Below are positions 46,715-56,596 of a stretch of DNA of 64,000 bases, in pieces. Below the pieces are notes generated by a model. The model was not told the origin of the DNA, ran no database searches, and worked only from the letters and a program-made list of their open reading frames with translations. Every line of letters begins with the position of its first letter. Position 1 is the first letter of the stretch. The stretch comes from Pseudomonas abietaniphila (GTDB lineage: Bacteria > Pseudomonadota > Gammaproteobacteria > Pseudomonadales > Pseudomonadaceae): assembly GCF_039697315.1 (NCBI RefSeq), contig NZ_CP155619.1, positions 3,286,001-3,350,000 of the forward strand. The letters run 5' to 3'. Position numbers and translations under genes: made by a program.

Positions 46715-47974
46715 ATGAACCTGACTGAACTCAAGCAAAAGCCTATTACCGATCTGCTCGAAATGGCCGAACAGATGGGCATAGAAAATATGGCCCGTTC
46801 GCGCAAGCAGGATGTGATCTTCTCCCTGCTGAAAAAGCACGCTAAAAGCGGCGAGGAAATCTCGGGTGATGGCGTGCTGGAGATCCTCCAGGATGGCTTC
46901 GGCTTCCTTCGCTCTGCAGACGCCTCCTACCTTGCCGGCCCAGACGACATCTACGTCTCGCCGAGCCAGATCCGCCGTTTCAACCTTCGCACGGGCGACA
47001 CCATTGTTGGCAAGATCCGTCCACCGAAGGAAGGCGAGCGTTACTTCGCACTGCTCAAGGTCGACACGATCAACTTCGACCGTCCAGAAAACGCGAAGAA
47101 CAAGATTCTGTTCGAAAACCTGACGCCGTTGTTCCCGACCGTGCGCATGAAGATGGAAGCCGGTAACGGTTCCACCGAAGACCTCACCGGTCGCGTCATC
47201 GACCTGTGTGCCCCGATCGGCAAAGGTCAACGTGGTCTGATCGTTGCGCCGCCGAAGGCGGGCAAGACCATCATGCTGCAGAACATCGCGTCGAACATCA
47301 CCCGCAACAACCCTGAAGTTCACCTGATCGTTCTGCTGATCGATGAGCGTCCGGAAGAAGTGACCGAAATGCAGCGCACCGTGCGCGGCGAAGTGGTTGC
47401 TTCCACCTTCGACGAGCCACCTACCCGTCACGTGCAGGTCGCCGAAATGGTGATCGAGAAGGCTAAACGCCTGGTCGAGCACAAGAAGGACGTGGTCATT
47501 CTGCTCGACTCCATCACCCGTCTGGCTCGCGCCTACAACACCGTCATCCCGAGCTCCGGCAAGGTACTGACCGGTGGTGTCGATGCTCACGCTCTGGAAA
47601 AACCAAAGCGTTTCTTCGGTGCGGCTCGTAACATCGAAGAAGGCGGCTCGCTGACCATCATCGCCACCGCGCTGGTTGAAACCGGCTCGAAGATGGACGA
47701 AGTGATCTACGAAGAATTCAAAGGCACCGGCAACATGGAGCTGCCTCTGGATCGCAAGATCGCCGAGAAGCGCGTTTTCCCGGCCATCAACATCAACCGT
47801 TCCGGCACACGCCGCGAAGAGTTGCTGACCGCCGACGACGAGCTGCAGCGCATGTGGATTCTGCGCAAGCTGCTGCATCCTATGGATGAAGTCGCTGCCA
47901 TCGAGTTCTTGATCGACAAGCTGAAACAGACCAAGACCAACGATGAGTTCTTCCTGTCGATGAAGCGCAAATAA
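46715..47974 (+). CDS. rho: Transcription termination factor Rho
   Basis: The protein has 419 residues. The N-terminal helix bundle and cold-shock-like RNA-binding domain (about 1-125) precedes the ATPase: Walker A APPKAGKT, Walker [17 protein letters not shown], the Q-loop and R-loop ([18 protein letters not shown]), and RTRREE-type SGTRREELL. It is a hexameric RNA helicase. It follows trxA with its own leader. Length is standard for pseudomonads. Confidence 0.98.
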   Translation: MNLTELKQKPITDLLEMAEQMGIENMARSRKQDVIFSLLKKHAKSGEEISGDGVLEILQDGFGFLRSADASYLAGPDDIYVSPSQIRRFNLRTGDTIVGKIRPPKEGERYFALLKVDTINFDRPENAKNKILFENLTPLFPTVRMKMEAGNGSTEDLTGRVIDLCAPIGKGQRGLIVAPPKAGKTIMLQNIASNITRNNPEVHLIVLLIDERPEEVTEMQRTVRGEVVASTFDEPPTRHVQVAEMVIEKAKRLVEHKKDVVILLDSITRLARAYNTVIPSSGKVLTGGVDAHALEKPKRFFGAARNIEEGGSLTIIATALVETGSKMDEVIYEEFKGTGNMELPLDRKIAEKRVFPAININRSGTRREELLTADDELQRMWILRKLLHPMDEVAAIEFLIDKLKQTKTNDEFFLSMKRK

Positions 47975-47992
47975 CGCGCTGAACGGCTGTAG

Positions 47993-48028
47993 AAAAATGG
48001 TGTCCCTTTGGGGCACCATTTTTTTTTG
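47993..48028 (+). terminator. intrinsic terminator of rho
   Basis: ATGGTGTCCC and GGGCACCAT form a stem (one G-U pair) with a TTTG loop, flanked by five A residues and a nine-base T-run, 18 bp after the rho stop. Confidence 0.92.
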
Positions 48029-48064
48029 ACTTTTTTTAGCGGTGAACCGGAGACAAGGAGCGTC

Positions 48065-50029
48065 ATGCACACCTTTGGCAATCGTCGCGACATCGACGGG
48101 CTGCGGGCGCTGGCCGTCATCCCCGTGGTGCTCTACCACTTCGGCTTCGGCGCCTTCAGCGGCGGATTCGTCGGTGTCGACGTGTTTTTCGTCATCTCAG
48201 GCTTTCTGATCACCTCGATCATTTTTCGGGAGATCAGCGCCGGACGCTTCAGCTTTGTCGATTTCTGGGCGCGGCGTGCGCGGCGAATCATTCCTGCCCT
48301 GAGCGTCATGATGCTCGCCGCACTGGTAGTGGGCTGGATCATCATGCCCGCCAATGATTACTCGCAGCTTGGCCGAGCCGTGCGCTATCAGGCGATGTTC
48401 GCTTCCAACATCCTGTTCATGCGCCAGGACGGCTACTTCAACCCGGCTTCGGACTTCAAGCCGCTGCTGCACACCTGGTCGCTGTCGGTCGAAGAGCAGT
48501 ACTACATTCTGTTTCCGCTGCTGATGGTGTTGTTGACCCGCTTCCTGCGGCACTGGCGCTGGATGTTGTTCGGGCTGCTGGTGGTGTCGTTTGCGGTGAA
48601 CGTGTGGGCCATCAAACGTGAACCCGACGCAGCGTTCTTTCTGCTGCCCATGCGGGCGTGGGAGCTGCTGTGCGGCGCGATGCTGGCAGTAATTCCGGCA
48701 GCCGGACGCAAGTGGCCTGCGTGGGTGTATCAGCTGGTCAGCACGCTGGGCCTTTGTGCGGTGCTGTACTCCATTTTCGGTTTTGATAAATACACACGAT
48801 TCCCAGGCTGGGCGGCACTGCTTCCTGTGCTGGGCGCCACGGCGATGATTTGGGCCAACGGTCAGGCTCCGACGTTTGTTGGACGCGTGTTGAGCGTGCG
48901 AGCGATGGTCGGCATTGGCCTGATTTCGTACTCGTGGTACCTCTGGCACTGGCCGGTTTTTGTCTACGCCAATGCCGTTTCCGTGGACGGCATGCAGGCA
49001 TTCGAGGCCGCTGGCTGGGTCGTGTTCACGCTGGTTCTCGCGTGGATGAGCTGGCGTTTCGTCGAGCTGCCCTTCCGTGAAAAGCGTTTGCTGGCCGGGC
49101 GCAAGCCTGTACTGGTTGCCGGATTGGCTGCCTTACTCGTCATCGGCGTCGCCGGGCAACTCGTGCGTGAAGGCGATGGTGTGCCGGCACGCCTTTCTGG
49201 CCAGGCGATGCAATATGCAAAGGCCCGCGATTGGCAGCAAGGGCAGATGGAGTGCCTGCTGCAGCGTAAAAGTGAGGATCTGACGAAGGTGTGTCGTTTC
49301 GGCGGCGACGAGCACACGCCGCCCGTGCAACTGGTGTGGGGCGACAGTCATGCCGCAGCGTTGAAGCCTGCGATCGAGGCCGACGCCGAGCGTTACGGGA
49401 TTCCCGTCTGGCTCGCCAGTCTCTCCGGTTGCCTGCCGATCCTGGGTCACGAAACCCGCCAGCAATGCCAGGATTTCAATCAGGCTACGCTGCAATCCAT
49501 TCGCGAACACAAGATCCGCGACGTCGTCTTGGCCGCGCGCTGGAGCCTGTATCTGTATGGCGAGGAGGACGGTGACATGCAGCACGTTCTGTATCGCGAC
49601 GACAGCCGCCCTGTCGCCGAGCAACAAGTGGCGAAGGATCTGACAGCCATGGTTCACAGCCTGCGGGCAACAGGGGCGCGGGTCTGGATTTTCAAGGAAG
49701 TGCCGCTGCAACGGCAGGGCACCGTGGCGCGTCTGGCGAGCCTGGCCATGATCGGGCGGTCGGCCGAGCGGCTGGGGCGACCGATTGCCGAGCATCTTGC
49801 CCGTCAGCAGTTCTTGAGTTCGCTGTTCAATCAGTTGAGCAATGAAGACCCGCAAGTGCGAGTCCTCGACCCGACAGCATTGATGTGCCCCGGTGGTATT
49901 TGCCGGGCGGAGTTCGACGGCTATTCGCAATACATGGATGAAAATCACCTGTCGGATAAAGGTGGCGAGCGCATGAAGCCATTGCTTGCACCGATCTTCC
50001 TCAGCGAAAACGCTGTTCAAGGCGGGTGA
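48065..50029 (+). CDS. OafA/YrhL-type acyltransferase with SGNH domain
   Basis: The protein has 654 residues. The N-terminal acyltransferase-3 domain (about 1-350) has ten or so membrane segments, the catalytic-site sequence RRDIDGLRALAVIPVVLYH (H as general base) and the GVDVFFVISGFLI signature. The C-terminal periplasmic SGNH domain holds the serine block VWGDSHAAAL and the Asp/His block DENHLSDKGG. Such fusions O-acetylate surface polysaccharides or peptidoglycan. I start at ATG 48065 after AAGGAG. It is a single gene. Confidence 0.9.
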   Translation: MHTFGNRRDIDGLRALAVIPVVLYHFGFGAFSGGFVGVDVFFVISGFLITSIIFREISAGRFSFVDFWARRARRIIPALSVMMLAALVVGWIIMPANDYSQLGRAVRYQAMFASNILFMRQDGYFNPASDFKPLLHTWSLSVEEQYYILFPLLMVLLTRFLRHWRWMLFGLLVVSFAVNVWAIKREPDAAFFLLPMRAWELLCGAMLAVIPAAGRKWPAWVYQLVSTLGLCAVLYSIFGFDKYTRFPGWAALLPVLGATAMIWANGQAPTFVGRVLSVRAMVGIGLISYSWYLWHWPVFVYANAVSVDGMQAFEAAGWVVFTLVLAWMSWRFVELPFREKRLLAGRKPVLVAGLAALLVIGVAGQLVREGDGVPARLSGQAMQYAKARDWQQGQMECLLQRKSEDLTKVCRFGGDEHTPPVQLVWGDSHAAALKPAIEADAERYGIPVWLASLSGCLPILGHETRQQCQDFNQATLQSIREHKIRDVVLAARWSLYLYGEEDGDMQHVLYRDDSRPVAEQQVAKDLTAMVHSLRATGARVWIFKEVPLQRQGTVARLASLAMIGRSAERLGRPIAEHLARQQFLSSLFNQLSNEDPQVRVLDPTALMCPGGICRAEFDGYSQYMDENHLSDKGGERMKPLLAPIFLSENAVQGG

Positions 50030-50102
50030 TTACGCTTCAGGCTGCTGCCGTCGGCCGTCAGAGCAGGTAGGATGTGCATCTATTTGTTAAGTGGCCGGGT
50101 TA

Positions 50103-51569
50103 ATGAAATTCAAGGATCTACGGGATTTCGTGCAGCAGCTTGAGCAGCGCGGAGAGTTGAAACGCATTCAGGTACCCATTTCTCCCGTGTTGGAGATGAC
50201 CGAAGTCTGCGACCGGACCCTGCGCAACAAGGGACCGGCCTTGCTGTTCGAGAACCCGACCGGCTTCGATATTCCGGTGCTTGGCAACCTGTTTGGCACG
50301 CCTGAGCGCGTGGCGATGGGCATGGGCGCCGAATCGACCGAAGAGCTGCGTGAAATCGGCAAGCTGCTGGCGTTTCTCAAAGAGCCCGAGCCACCCAAGG
50401 GGCTGAAAGACGCCTGGTCCAAGCTGCCTATCTTCAGAAAAGTCATCGCCATGGCGCCGAAAGTCGTCAAGGACGCGCCTTGTCAGGAAATCGTGATCGA
50501 GGGCGACGATGTCGACCTCGGCATGCTGCCCGTGCAGACCTGCTGGCCGGGCGACGTCGGCCCGTTGATTACGTGGGGACTGACGATCACCAAAGGCCCG
50601 AATAAAGAGCGCCAGAACCTGGGCATCTATCGCCAGCAGGTGATCGGTCGCAACAAGGTCATCATGCGCTGGCTCAGCCATCGTGGCGGCGCGCTGGACT
50701 TCAAGGAATGGTGCAACAAGCATCCCGGTCAGCCATTTCCGGTGTCCGTGGCCTTGGGTGCAGACCCGGCGACCATCCTCGGTGCCGTGACTCCCGTGCC
50801 AGACAGCCTCTCCGAATATGCATTCGCCGGCCTGTTGCGTGGCAACCGGACCGAGCTGATCAAATGCCGTGGCAACGACCTGCAAGTGCCAGCGAGCGCG
50901 GAAATCGTGCTTGAAGGCGTTATTCATCCGGGTGAAATGGCCGATGAAGGTCCTTACGGGGACCACACCGGTTATTACAACGAAGTCGACAGCTTCCCGG
51001 TGTTCACCGTCGAGCGCATTACCCACCGCATCAAACCGATCTACCACAGCACTTACACCGGCCGTCCGCCGGATGAGCCGGCCATTCTCGGTGTGGCGTT
51101 GAACGAAGTGTTCGTGCCGATCCTCCAAAAGCAGTTCCCGGAAATCACGGACTTCTATCTGCCCCCTGAAGGTTGCTCGTACCGCATGGCGGTCGTGACC
51201 ATGAAGAAGCAGTATCCCGGCCACGCCAAGCGCGTGATGTTGGGTGTGTGGTCGTTTTTGCGACAGTTCATGTACACCAAGTTCGTTATCGTCACTGATG
51301 ACGACATCAATGCCCGTGACTGGAATGACGTCATCTGGGCAATCACCACGCGCATGGACCCCAAGCGCGATACGGTGATGATCGACAACACGCCGATCGA
51401 TTACCTCGACTTCGCCTCGCCTGTCTCCGGGCTGGGGTCGAAAATGGGGCTCGATGCGACGCACAAATGGCCGGGCGAGACGACCCGTGAATGGGGTCGC
51501 GCCATCGTCAAGGACGAAGCCGTCACTCGCCGGATCGACGACATCTGGAATCAGCTGGGAATAGATTGA
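50103..51569 (+). CDS. ubiD: UbiD, 3-octaprenyl-4-hydroxybenzoate decarboxylase
   Basis: The protein has 488 residues. UbiD family residues are visible: [21 protein letters not shown], the prFMN-binding [25 protein letters not shown] (in parts) and the catalytic E-D-E region [22 protein letters not shown]. It decarboxylates the quinone ring using prenylated FMN from UbiX, which is not in this window. I start at ATG 50103; GTG at 50091 is in frame. Its stop overlaps the ATG of the next gene. Confidence 0.96.
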   Translation: MKFKDLRDFVQQLEQRGELKRIQVPISPVLEMTEVCDRTLRNKGPALLFENPTGFDIPVLGNLFGTPERVAMGMGAESTEELREIGKLLAFLKEPEPPKGLKDAWSKLPIFRKVIAMAPKVVKDAPCQEIVIEGDDVDLGMLPVQTCWPGDVGPLITWGLTITKGPNKERQNLGIYRQQVIGRNKVIMRWLSHRGGALDFKEWCNKHPGQPFPVSVALGADPATILGAVTPVPDSLSEYAFAGLLRGNRTELIKCRGNDLQVPASAEIVLEGVIHPGEMADEGPYGDHTGYYNEVDSFPVFTVERITHRIKPIYHSTYTGRPPDEPAILGVALNEVFVPILQKQFPEITDFYLPPEGCSYRMAVVTMKKQYPGHAKRVMLGVWSFLRQFMYTKFVIVTDDDINARDWNDVIWAITTRMDPKRDTVMIDNTPIDYLDFASPVSGLGSKMGLDATHKWPGETTREWGRAIVKDEAVTRRIDDIWNQLGID

Positions 51570-52537
51570 TGCGCGTAACCTTGCAGCCATCGGGCGCCGT
51601 ACTTGAGACATTGCCCGGCGAGCGGATCCTCGATGCCGCCCAGCGCCTGGGCTACGAATGCCCGCAGAGCTGTCGCAATGGCAACTGCCATATCTGCTCG
51701 GCGCTGCTGGTAGAAGGCAGCGTCTTGCAAAACGGTGAGTTGCAGGGCCACGGCGAAATCTACACCTGCCTGGCCGTGCCGCAGGAAGACTGCGTGGTGC
51801 TCTGGGACAGCGTGCTGCCACTGGGGGAATTGCCGGTGCGCACGTTCGCCTGTCAGGTGACTGAGTGCGTCGAAGTCGGCGGGGATGTATGGCGCGTGAT
51901 GTTGCGCGCCCCTGCAGGCAAGCTACCGCGTTATCACGCCGGCCAGTATCTGATGATCGACCGGGACGACGGTGAGAAGTCCGCGTTCTCTATGGCTTCA
52001 GCGCCTGAAAGCGGCCGCGATCTGGAGTTTCATGTGCTGGCGCGCGAATCCAGCGCGCAGAACCTGATCAAGCAGCTGCAACGTGAGGGCATGGCGCGCA
52101 TTGAATTGCCCTTTGGCGATACCCACCTGGGCGAACTGCCCGATGGTCCGTTGGTGTTGATCGCGGCAGGGACCGGCATGGGGCAGATGCACAGCCTGAT
52201 CGAGCACTGCCGTTCCAAGGGGTTCCCGTACCCGGTTCATCTGTACTGGGGCGTGCGGCGGCCTGAAGATTTTTATGAGCTCAAGCATTGGGACGAGTGG
52301 AAGACGCTGCCGAATCTGCATCTGCACAAGGTCGTCAGTGATCTGTGTGGTTGGGAAGGGCGGTGTGGCATGTTGCACGAGGCGGTCTGCGAAGACTTCG
52401 CTGACCTGAAATCGATTCAGGTGTACGCCAGCGGCTCGCCCAACATGGTTTATTCCACGCTGGATGCCCTCGTGGTCGCCGGGATGGATGCGCATCAGAT
52501 GCGCGCCGACGTGTTCGCCTACGCGCCGCGCTCATGA
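51569..52537 (+). CDS. [2Fe-2S] ferredoxin-flavin reductase (CDP-glucoseen reductase-like)
   Basis: The protein has 322 residues. An N-terminal plant-type ferredoxin domain (1-90) has the cluster motif CPQSCRNGNC with C-x4-C-x2-C and a later Cys in IYTCLA. The C-terminal ferredoxin-NADP reductase module (about 95-322) has FAD-binding DRDDGEKSAFSMAS and the NAD-binding LVLIAAGTGMGQMHSLIEH region (in parts). The usual label, CDP-6-deoxy-delta-3,4-glucoseen reductase, comes from sequence similarity only; no such sugar pathway is present here. Coupling by overlap with ubiD suggests an electron-supply role. Confidence 0.85.
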   Translation: MRVTLQPSGAVLETLPGERILDAAQRLGYECPQSCRNGNCHICSALLVEGSVLQNGELQGHGEIYTCLAVPQEDCVVLWDSVLPLGELPVRTFACQVTECVEVGGDVWRVMLRAPAGKLPRYHAGQYLMIDRDDGEKSAFSMASAPESGRDLEFHVLARESSAQNLIKQLQREGMARIELPFGDTHLGELPDGPLVLIAAGTGMGQMHSLIEHCRSKGFPYPVHLYWGVRRPEDFYELKHWDEWKTLPNLHLHKVVSDLCGWEGRCGMLHEAVCEDFADLKSIQVYASGSPNMVYSTLDALVVAGMDAHQMRADVFAYAPRS

Positions 52538-52722
52538 CCGTCCGCCCGATGGCAGGAGCCGTGGAGAGCTAATTGCATCAGAATAGGTGCAGGGTCGGTT
52601 TTAAGGCGTCACGGCCTGCACATTGCTCGCAACGGTGTCTGACTGTTGATTCGCTGTTGCCTGAGCCGCTTTAGAAGTATTCAGCACTACATTGGCGTCA
52701 CGTTGGCCAATGGGGGAGCCAG

Positions 52723-53397
52723 ATGGGGAATCAAATCAATAGCTTGGTGGAAGCCGTACACGATGGCCTCGGGCTGTCTTACCCACCCGTTATCGACCTT
52801 GGGCCGAAGCTGACCCGCGACCAACTCCTCGCTTCCATGCATGCCACCCTGTCGCGACACGAAGGCGGTCCCGTCTGGTTGTTCGCCTACGGGTCACTGA
52901 TATGGCGCCCCGAGTGCTCCGCCGTGGAGCGTCAGCGCGGTCGGGTTCACGGCTACCATCGCGGCCTCTATCTTTGGTCCCACGAGCATCGCGGCACCCC
53001 CGAGCAGCCGGGACTGGTCTTTGGTCTGGACCGTGGCGGCTCCTGCAGCGGTTTCGCTTATCGTCTGCCGGAAGAAAACATCGAAGAGTCATTGCTGGCG
53101 CTGTGGCAGCGGGAAATGCCTTTTCCGTCCTATCGCCCGCACTGGCTAAGCTGCCGACTCGAAGATGGCACCAAAGTGCAGGCCTTGGGTTTTGTGCTTG
53201 AACGCCACCTGCCGAGCTATGCCGGCAACCTGCCCGACAGCGTGCTGACCCAAGTCCTGGCCAGCGCCAGCGGTCGCTACGGCACCACGTGGGAATACGT
53301 CGAACAAACTATCCACGCCCTGCGTACCCACGCTATGCCGGACTTGAGCCTGGAAGAGCGGTTCAAGCGCTGCAAGCCGATCTTGCTGGCGGTTTAA
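52723..53397 (+). CDS. ChaC-like gamma-glutamylcyclotransferase
   Basis: The protein has 224 residues. The family start VWLFAYGSLIWRPE carries the YGSL motif, followed by HGYHRGLYLWSHEHRGTPEQPGLVFGLD (in parts) and the active-site Glu near ALWQREMPF. It would convert glutathione or gamma-glutamyl amino acids to 5-oxoproline. It is a single gene; the 185-bp gap before it holds no gene. The tandem array begins about 35 bp after its stop. Confidence 0.9.
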   Translation: MGNQINSLVEAVHDGLGLSYPPVIDLGPKLTRDQLLASMHATLSRHEGGPVWLFAYGSLIWRPECSAVERQRGRVHGYHRGLYLWSHEHRGTPEQPGLVFGLDRGGSCSGFAYRLPEENIEESLLALWQREMPFPSYRPHWLSCRLEDGTKVQALGFVLERHLPSYAGNLPDSVLTQVLASASGRYGTTWEYVEQTIHALRTHAMPDLSLEERFKRCKPILLAV

Positions 53398-53430
53398 CCA
53401 AGGGGATCTGCTTCCGATCCTGGCTGCGCT

Positions 53431-54528
53431 CACAGGTTTCGCGTGATTCTCCACGGACCATGCATCGACGCGGTCCCTGTGGGAGACGTCCGAGGTTACG
53501 AGGGCAGCGAACGCGGTGGGTCATTCAGCACTGATGCTGCTGACCCACCGCCTTCGTCGGAATGCCGACCAGACCAAGCTCGCTCGCACAGGTTTCGCGT
53601 GATTCTCCACGGACCATGCATCGACGCGTTCCCTGTGGGAGACGTCCGAGGTTACGAGGGCAGCGAACGCGGTGGGTCATTCAGCACTGATGCTGCTGAT
53701 CCAGCGCATTCGCCGGAATGCCGCCCAGACCAGGCTGGCTCGCACAGGTTTCGCGTGATTCTCCACGGACCATGCATCAACACGGTCCCTGTGGGAGACG
53801 TCCGAGGTTACGAGGGCAGCGAACGCGGTAGGTCATTCAGCACTGATGCTGCTGACCCACCGCCTTCGTCGGAATGCCGCCCAGACCAAGCTCGCTCGCA
53901 CAGGTTTCGCGCGATTCTCCACGGACCATGCATCGACGCGTTCCCTGTGGGAGACGTCCGAGGTTACGAGGGCAGCGAACGCGGTGGGTCATTCAGCACT
54001 GATGCTGCCGATCCAGCGCATTCGTCGGAATGCCGCCCAGACCTAGCTCGCTCCCACCGGTTTGGCGTGATTTTCCAAGGCAGATGCATCGACGCGGTCC
54101 CTGTGGGAGACGTCCGAGGTTACGAGGGCAGCGAACGCGGTGGGTCATTCAGCACTGATGCTGCCGATCCAGCGCATTCGTCGGAATGCCGCCCAGACCA
54201 GTCTGGCTCCCACAGGTTCCGCGCGATTCTCCACGGACCATGCATCGACGCGGTCCCTGTAGGAGACGTCCGAGGTTACGAGGGCAGCGAACGCGGTGGG
54301 TCATTCAGCATTGATGCTGCTGATCCACCGCATTCGTCGGAATGCCGCCCAGACCAAGCTCGCTCGCACAGGTTTCGCGTGATTCTCCACGGACCATGCA
54401 TCGACGCGGTCCCTGTGGGAGACGTCCGAGGTTACGAGGGCAGCGAACGCGGTGGGTCATTCAGCATTGATGCTGCTGATCCACCGCATTCGTCGGAATG
54501 CCGACCAGACCAAGCTCGCTCCCACAGG
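53431..54528. repeat. tandem array of seven 156-bp REPIN-derived units
   Basis: The marker CACAGG (with one variant) recurs at 53431, 53587, 53743, 53899, 54055, 54211, 54367 and 54523, always 156 bp apart. Each unit contains GGTCCCTGTGGGAGACGTCC with later CGAACGCGGTGGGTCA, its complement-like TGACCCACCG...CACAGG, and a 36-bp spacer. Units differ at scattered sites in two main variants (CACCGCCTTCG and CAGCGCATTCG). Because 156 is divisible by three, one plus-strand frame stays open for 406 codons. The gap of about 1.18 kb between ChaC-like and glpT has no other gene. Confidence 0.95.
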
Positions 54529-54534
54529 ATTCGC

Positions 54535-54560
54535 GTGATGGCGCTTGTAAGCGCCATCAC
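54535..54560 (-). terminator. 12-bp-stem hairpin after glpT
   Basis: GTGATGGCGCTT and AAGCGCCATCAC form a perfect stem with a two-base loop, 20 bp downstream of the glpT stop. It lacks a T-tract, so it is a probable terminator or RNA 3' stabiliser. Confidence 0.55.
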
Positions 54561-54579
54561 ACAGAGCAGCCACAAATGT

Positions 54580-55929
54580 TTACGCCATCGCCTCACGCGA
54601 CTGACTCGCCACCCGCGTATGCCGCAACGTAGGGATCAGGAAAGCGATCGCCAGCAGGCATGACGCCACGAGAATCACGAAACCGCCATCCCAGCCGAAA
54701 TGGTCGACGGTGTAGCCCATCAGCGCACTGGCCGCGACCGAGCCGCCCAGATACCCGAACAAGCCTGTGAAACCCGCCGCTGTTCCGGCCGCTTTCTTCG
54801 GCGCCAACTCCAGAGCCTGCAAGCCGACCAGCATCACCGGGCCGTAGATCAGGAAGCCGATAGAGATCAGCGCGATCATGTCGACCGTCGGGTTGCCTGG
54901 CGGGTTGAGCCAGTAAACCAGCGTCGCGACCGTCACCAGCGCCATGAACACGATGCCTGTCAGGCCGCGATTGCCACGGAAGATTTTGTCCGACATCCAG
55001 CCGCACAGCAGCGTCCCCGGAATGCCCGCCCACTCATAGAAGAAATACGCCCACGAGGTCTTGTCCACGTCGAAGTGTTTGGCTTCTTTCAGGTAGGTCG
55101 GTGCCCAGTCCAGCACGCCATAGCGCAGCAGATAGACGAACACGTTCGCCAGCGCGATGTACCACAGCATTTTGTTGCGCAGCACGTATTTGACGAAGAT
55201 TTCCTTGGCGCTGAATTCTTCTTCGTGGCTCGCGTCGTAGCCTTCCGGGTAGTCGTTCTTGTACTCCTCGACGGGTGGCAGGCCCACGGATTGAGGGGTG
55301 TCACGCATAGTGATGAACGCAAACAGCGCCACGAACAAGGCCACCGCGGCCGGCACATAGAATGCCGCGTGCCAGTCGTTGGTCCAGCCCAAACCCAGCA
55401 GGAACAGCGGGCCAATCAGGCCGCCGCCGACGTTGTGCGCCACGTTCCACACCGACACCACGCCGCCGCGCTCTTTCTGCGACCACCAATGCACCATGGT
55501 GCGTCCGCTCGGCGGCCAGCCCATGCCCTGCGCCCAGCCGTTGATAAACAGCAGAATGAACATGATGGTCACGCTCGACGTTGCCCAAGGCGCGAAACCG
55601 AACACAAACATCACCGCCGCCGACACCAGCAGGCCGAACGCGAGAAAATAACGCGGGTTCGAGCGATCCGAAACCAGCCCCATCAAGAACTTCGACAGTC
55701 CGTAAGCAATCGCGATAGCCGAGATCGCCACGCCCAATTCACCTCGGGTGTAACCCTCATCGATCAGGTACGGCATTGCCAGCGAGAAGTTCTTGCGCAG
55801 CAGGTAGTAGCCCGCGTAACCGAAGAAAATACCCGCGAAAATCTGCCAGCGGAGGCGGCGGTAGGTGCTGTCAACGCGCTCTGCAGGCAACGGGGCCTGA
55901 TGCGCGGCAGGTCGGAAAAAGGAAAACAT
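54580..55929 (-). CDS. glpT: Glycerol-3-phosphate transporter GlpT
   Basis: The protein has 449 residues with twelve membrane segments of the organophosphate:phosphate antiporter (OPA) family. The signature [19 protein letters not shown] has the conserved Arg of the substrate site, and [20 protein letters not shown] is the OPA motif. It exchanges glycerol-3-phosphate for phosphate and also takes up fosfomycin. It is a single gene with a GlpR-like operator 48 bp before its ATG. Confidence 0.95.
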   Translation of the reverse strand: MFSFFRPAAHQAPLPAERVDSTYRRLRWQIFAGIFFGYAGYYLLRKNFSLAMPYLIDEGYTRGELGVAISAIAIAYGLSKFLMGLVSDRSNPRYFLAFGLLVSAAVMFVFGFAPWATSSVTIMFILLFINGWAQGMGWPPSGRTMVHWWSQKERGGVVSVWNVAHNVGGGLIGPLFLLGLGWTNDWHAAFYVPAAVALFVALFAFITMRDTPQSVGLPPVEEYKNDYPEGYDASHEEEFSAKEIFVKYVLRNKMLWYIALANVFVYLLRYGVLDWAPTYLKEAKHFDVDKTSWAYFFYEWAGIPGTLLCGWMSDKIFRGNRGLTGIVFMALVTVATLVYWLNPPGNPTVDMIALISIGFLIYGPVMLVGLQALELAPKKAAGTAAGFTGLFGYLGGSVAASALMGYTVDHFGWDGGFVILVASCLLAIAFLIPTLRHTRVASQSREAMA

Positions 55930-55976
55930 CGAGACACTCCAAGGGTTTTTATTTTCTTATGCGAAAGCGAATATTA

Positions 55977-55996
55977 CATTTTCGTTACAGAAAATA
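55977..55996. promoter_or_regulatory. GlpR-like operator ahead of glpT
   Basis: CATTTTCGTT-ACAGAAAATA matches the E. coli GlpR half-site WATKYTCGWW at 9 of 10 and 8 of 10 positions on the two strands. It contains ATTTTC-N6-GAAAAT, an exact inverted repeat. The nearby upstream TATGCGAAAGCGAATATTAC resembles a second half-site pair. Confidence 0.55.
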
Positions 55997-56197
55997 GGAA
56001 GGCTTCTCATCGGGAAATCTCCCGAATTCAGGCGCATTGGCGTGTTGGATTACGAACATGGCGTAAATGTGTATGTCGATGTTTAGTCTTTAGGATCGGT
56101 CCTACTTGAGAACAGGATTCGATAACCTTACCCGCGCTGCCCTGCGCACCTACCATCGCGCCCTTCAGTCGTAGTGGCGTTTTGGGGCGAGGTGAAT

Positions 56198-56596
56198 GTG
56201 AGTGGGTGGCGAAAGTATGTGGGCGTCCTCGGGCTTTGCCTGTTCACGCTAAGTGGCACTGCCGCAGGCAGAGAGATTCATCCGCTATTTGATCGGTACA
56301 TCTCGCCGGCCTATCCGTCTGCGCTGCGCGGTGGGCGGATGTTTGCAAGCGTGCGGGTGAATTACGACATCCACAACGACGGGTCTGTCAGCGGAATCAG
56401 GGTCACCGAGCAAACCGATCAAAAGTCAGCCAACGCCGTGCTTTCGGCCGTCAGGCGCTGGCGGTTCAAACCCTGGGAAGTGACCGAGGGTATGCCGGCG
56501 ACCATCGGCGAGTCCGTGCAATTCGTCTTCGATCAGGAGCGGCGTGAGCGTCGGTTAAGGATGGTGATTTCGTGGGCGCGGAGGGAAGTGCCGTGA
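56198..56596 (+). CDS. Secreted TonB-C-terminal-domain protein 1
   Basis: The protein has 132 residues from the GTG at 56198 (GAGG is well spaced; GTG starts at 56174 and 56192 are alternatives). A signal peptide (about 1-20) is followed by a TonB_C/energy-transducer domain: PAYPSALRGGRMFASVRVNYDIHNDGSVSGIRV and AVRRWRFKPWEV, read in short parts. It lacks the proline-rich linker and the N-terminal membrane anchor of true TonB, so it cannot drive transport alone. It overlaps the next, homologous gene by 4 bp. Confidence 0.8.
   Translation: MSGWRKYVGVLGLCLFTLSGTAAGREIHPLFDRYISPAYPSALRGGRMFASVRVNYDIHNDGSVSGIRVTEQTDQKSANAVLSAVRRWRFKPWEVTEGMPATIGESVQFVFDQERRERRLRMVISWARREVP

Noticed and set aside
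53431..54528. CRISPR array
   Set aside because: Period is 156 bp with the entire unit conserved; there are no short repeats with unique spacers and no cas genes.
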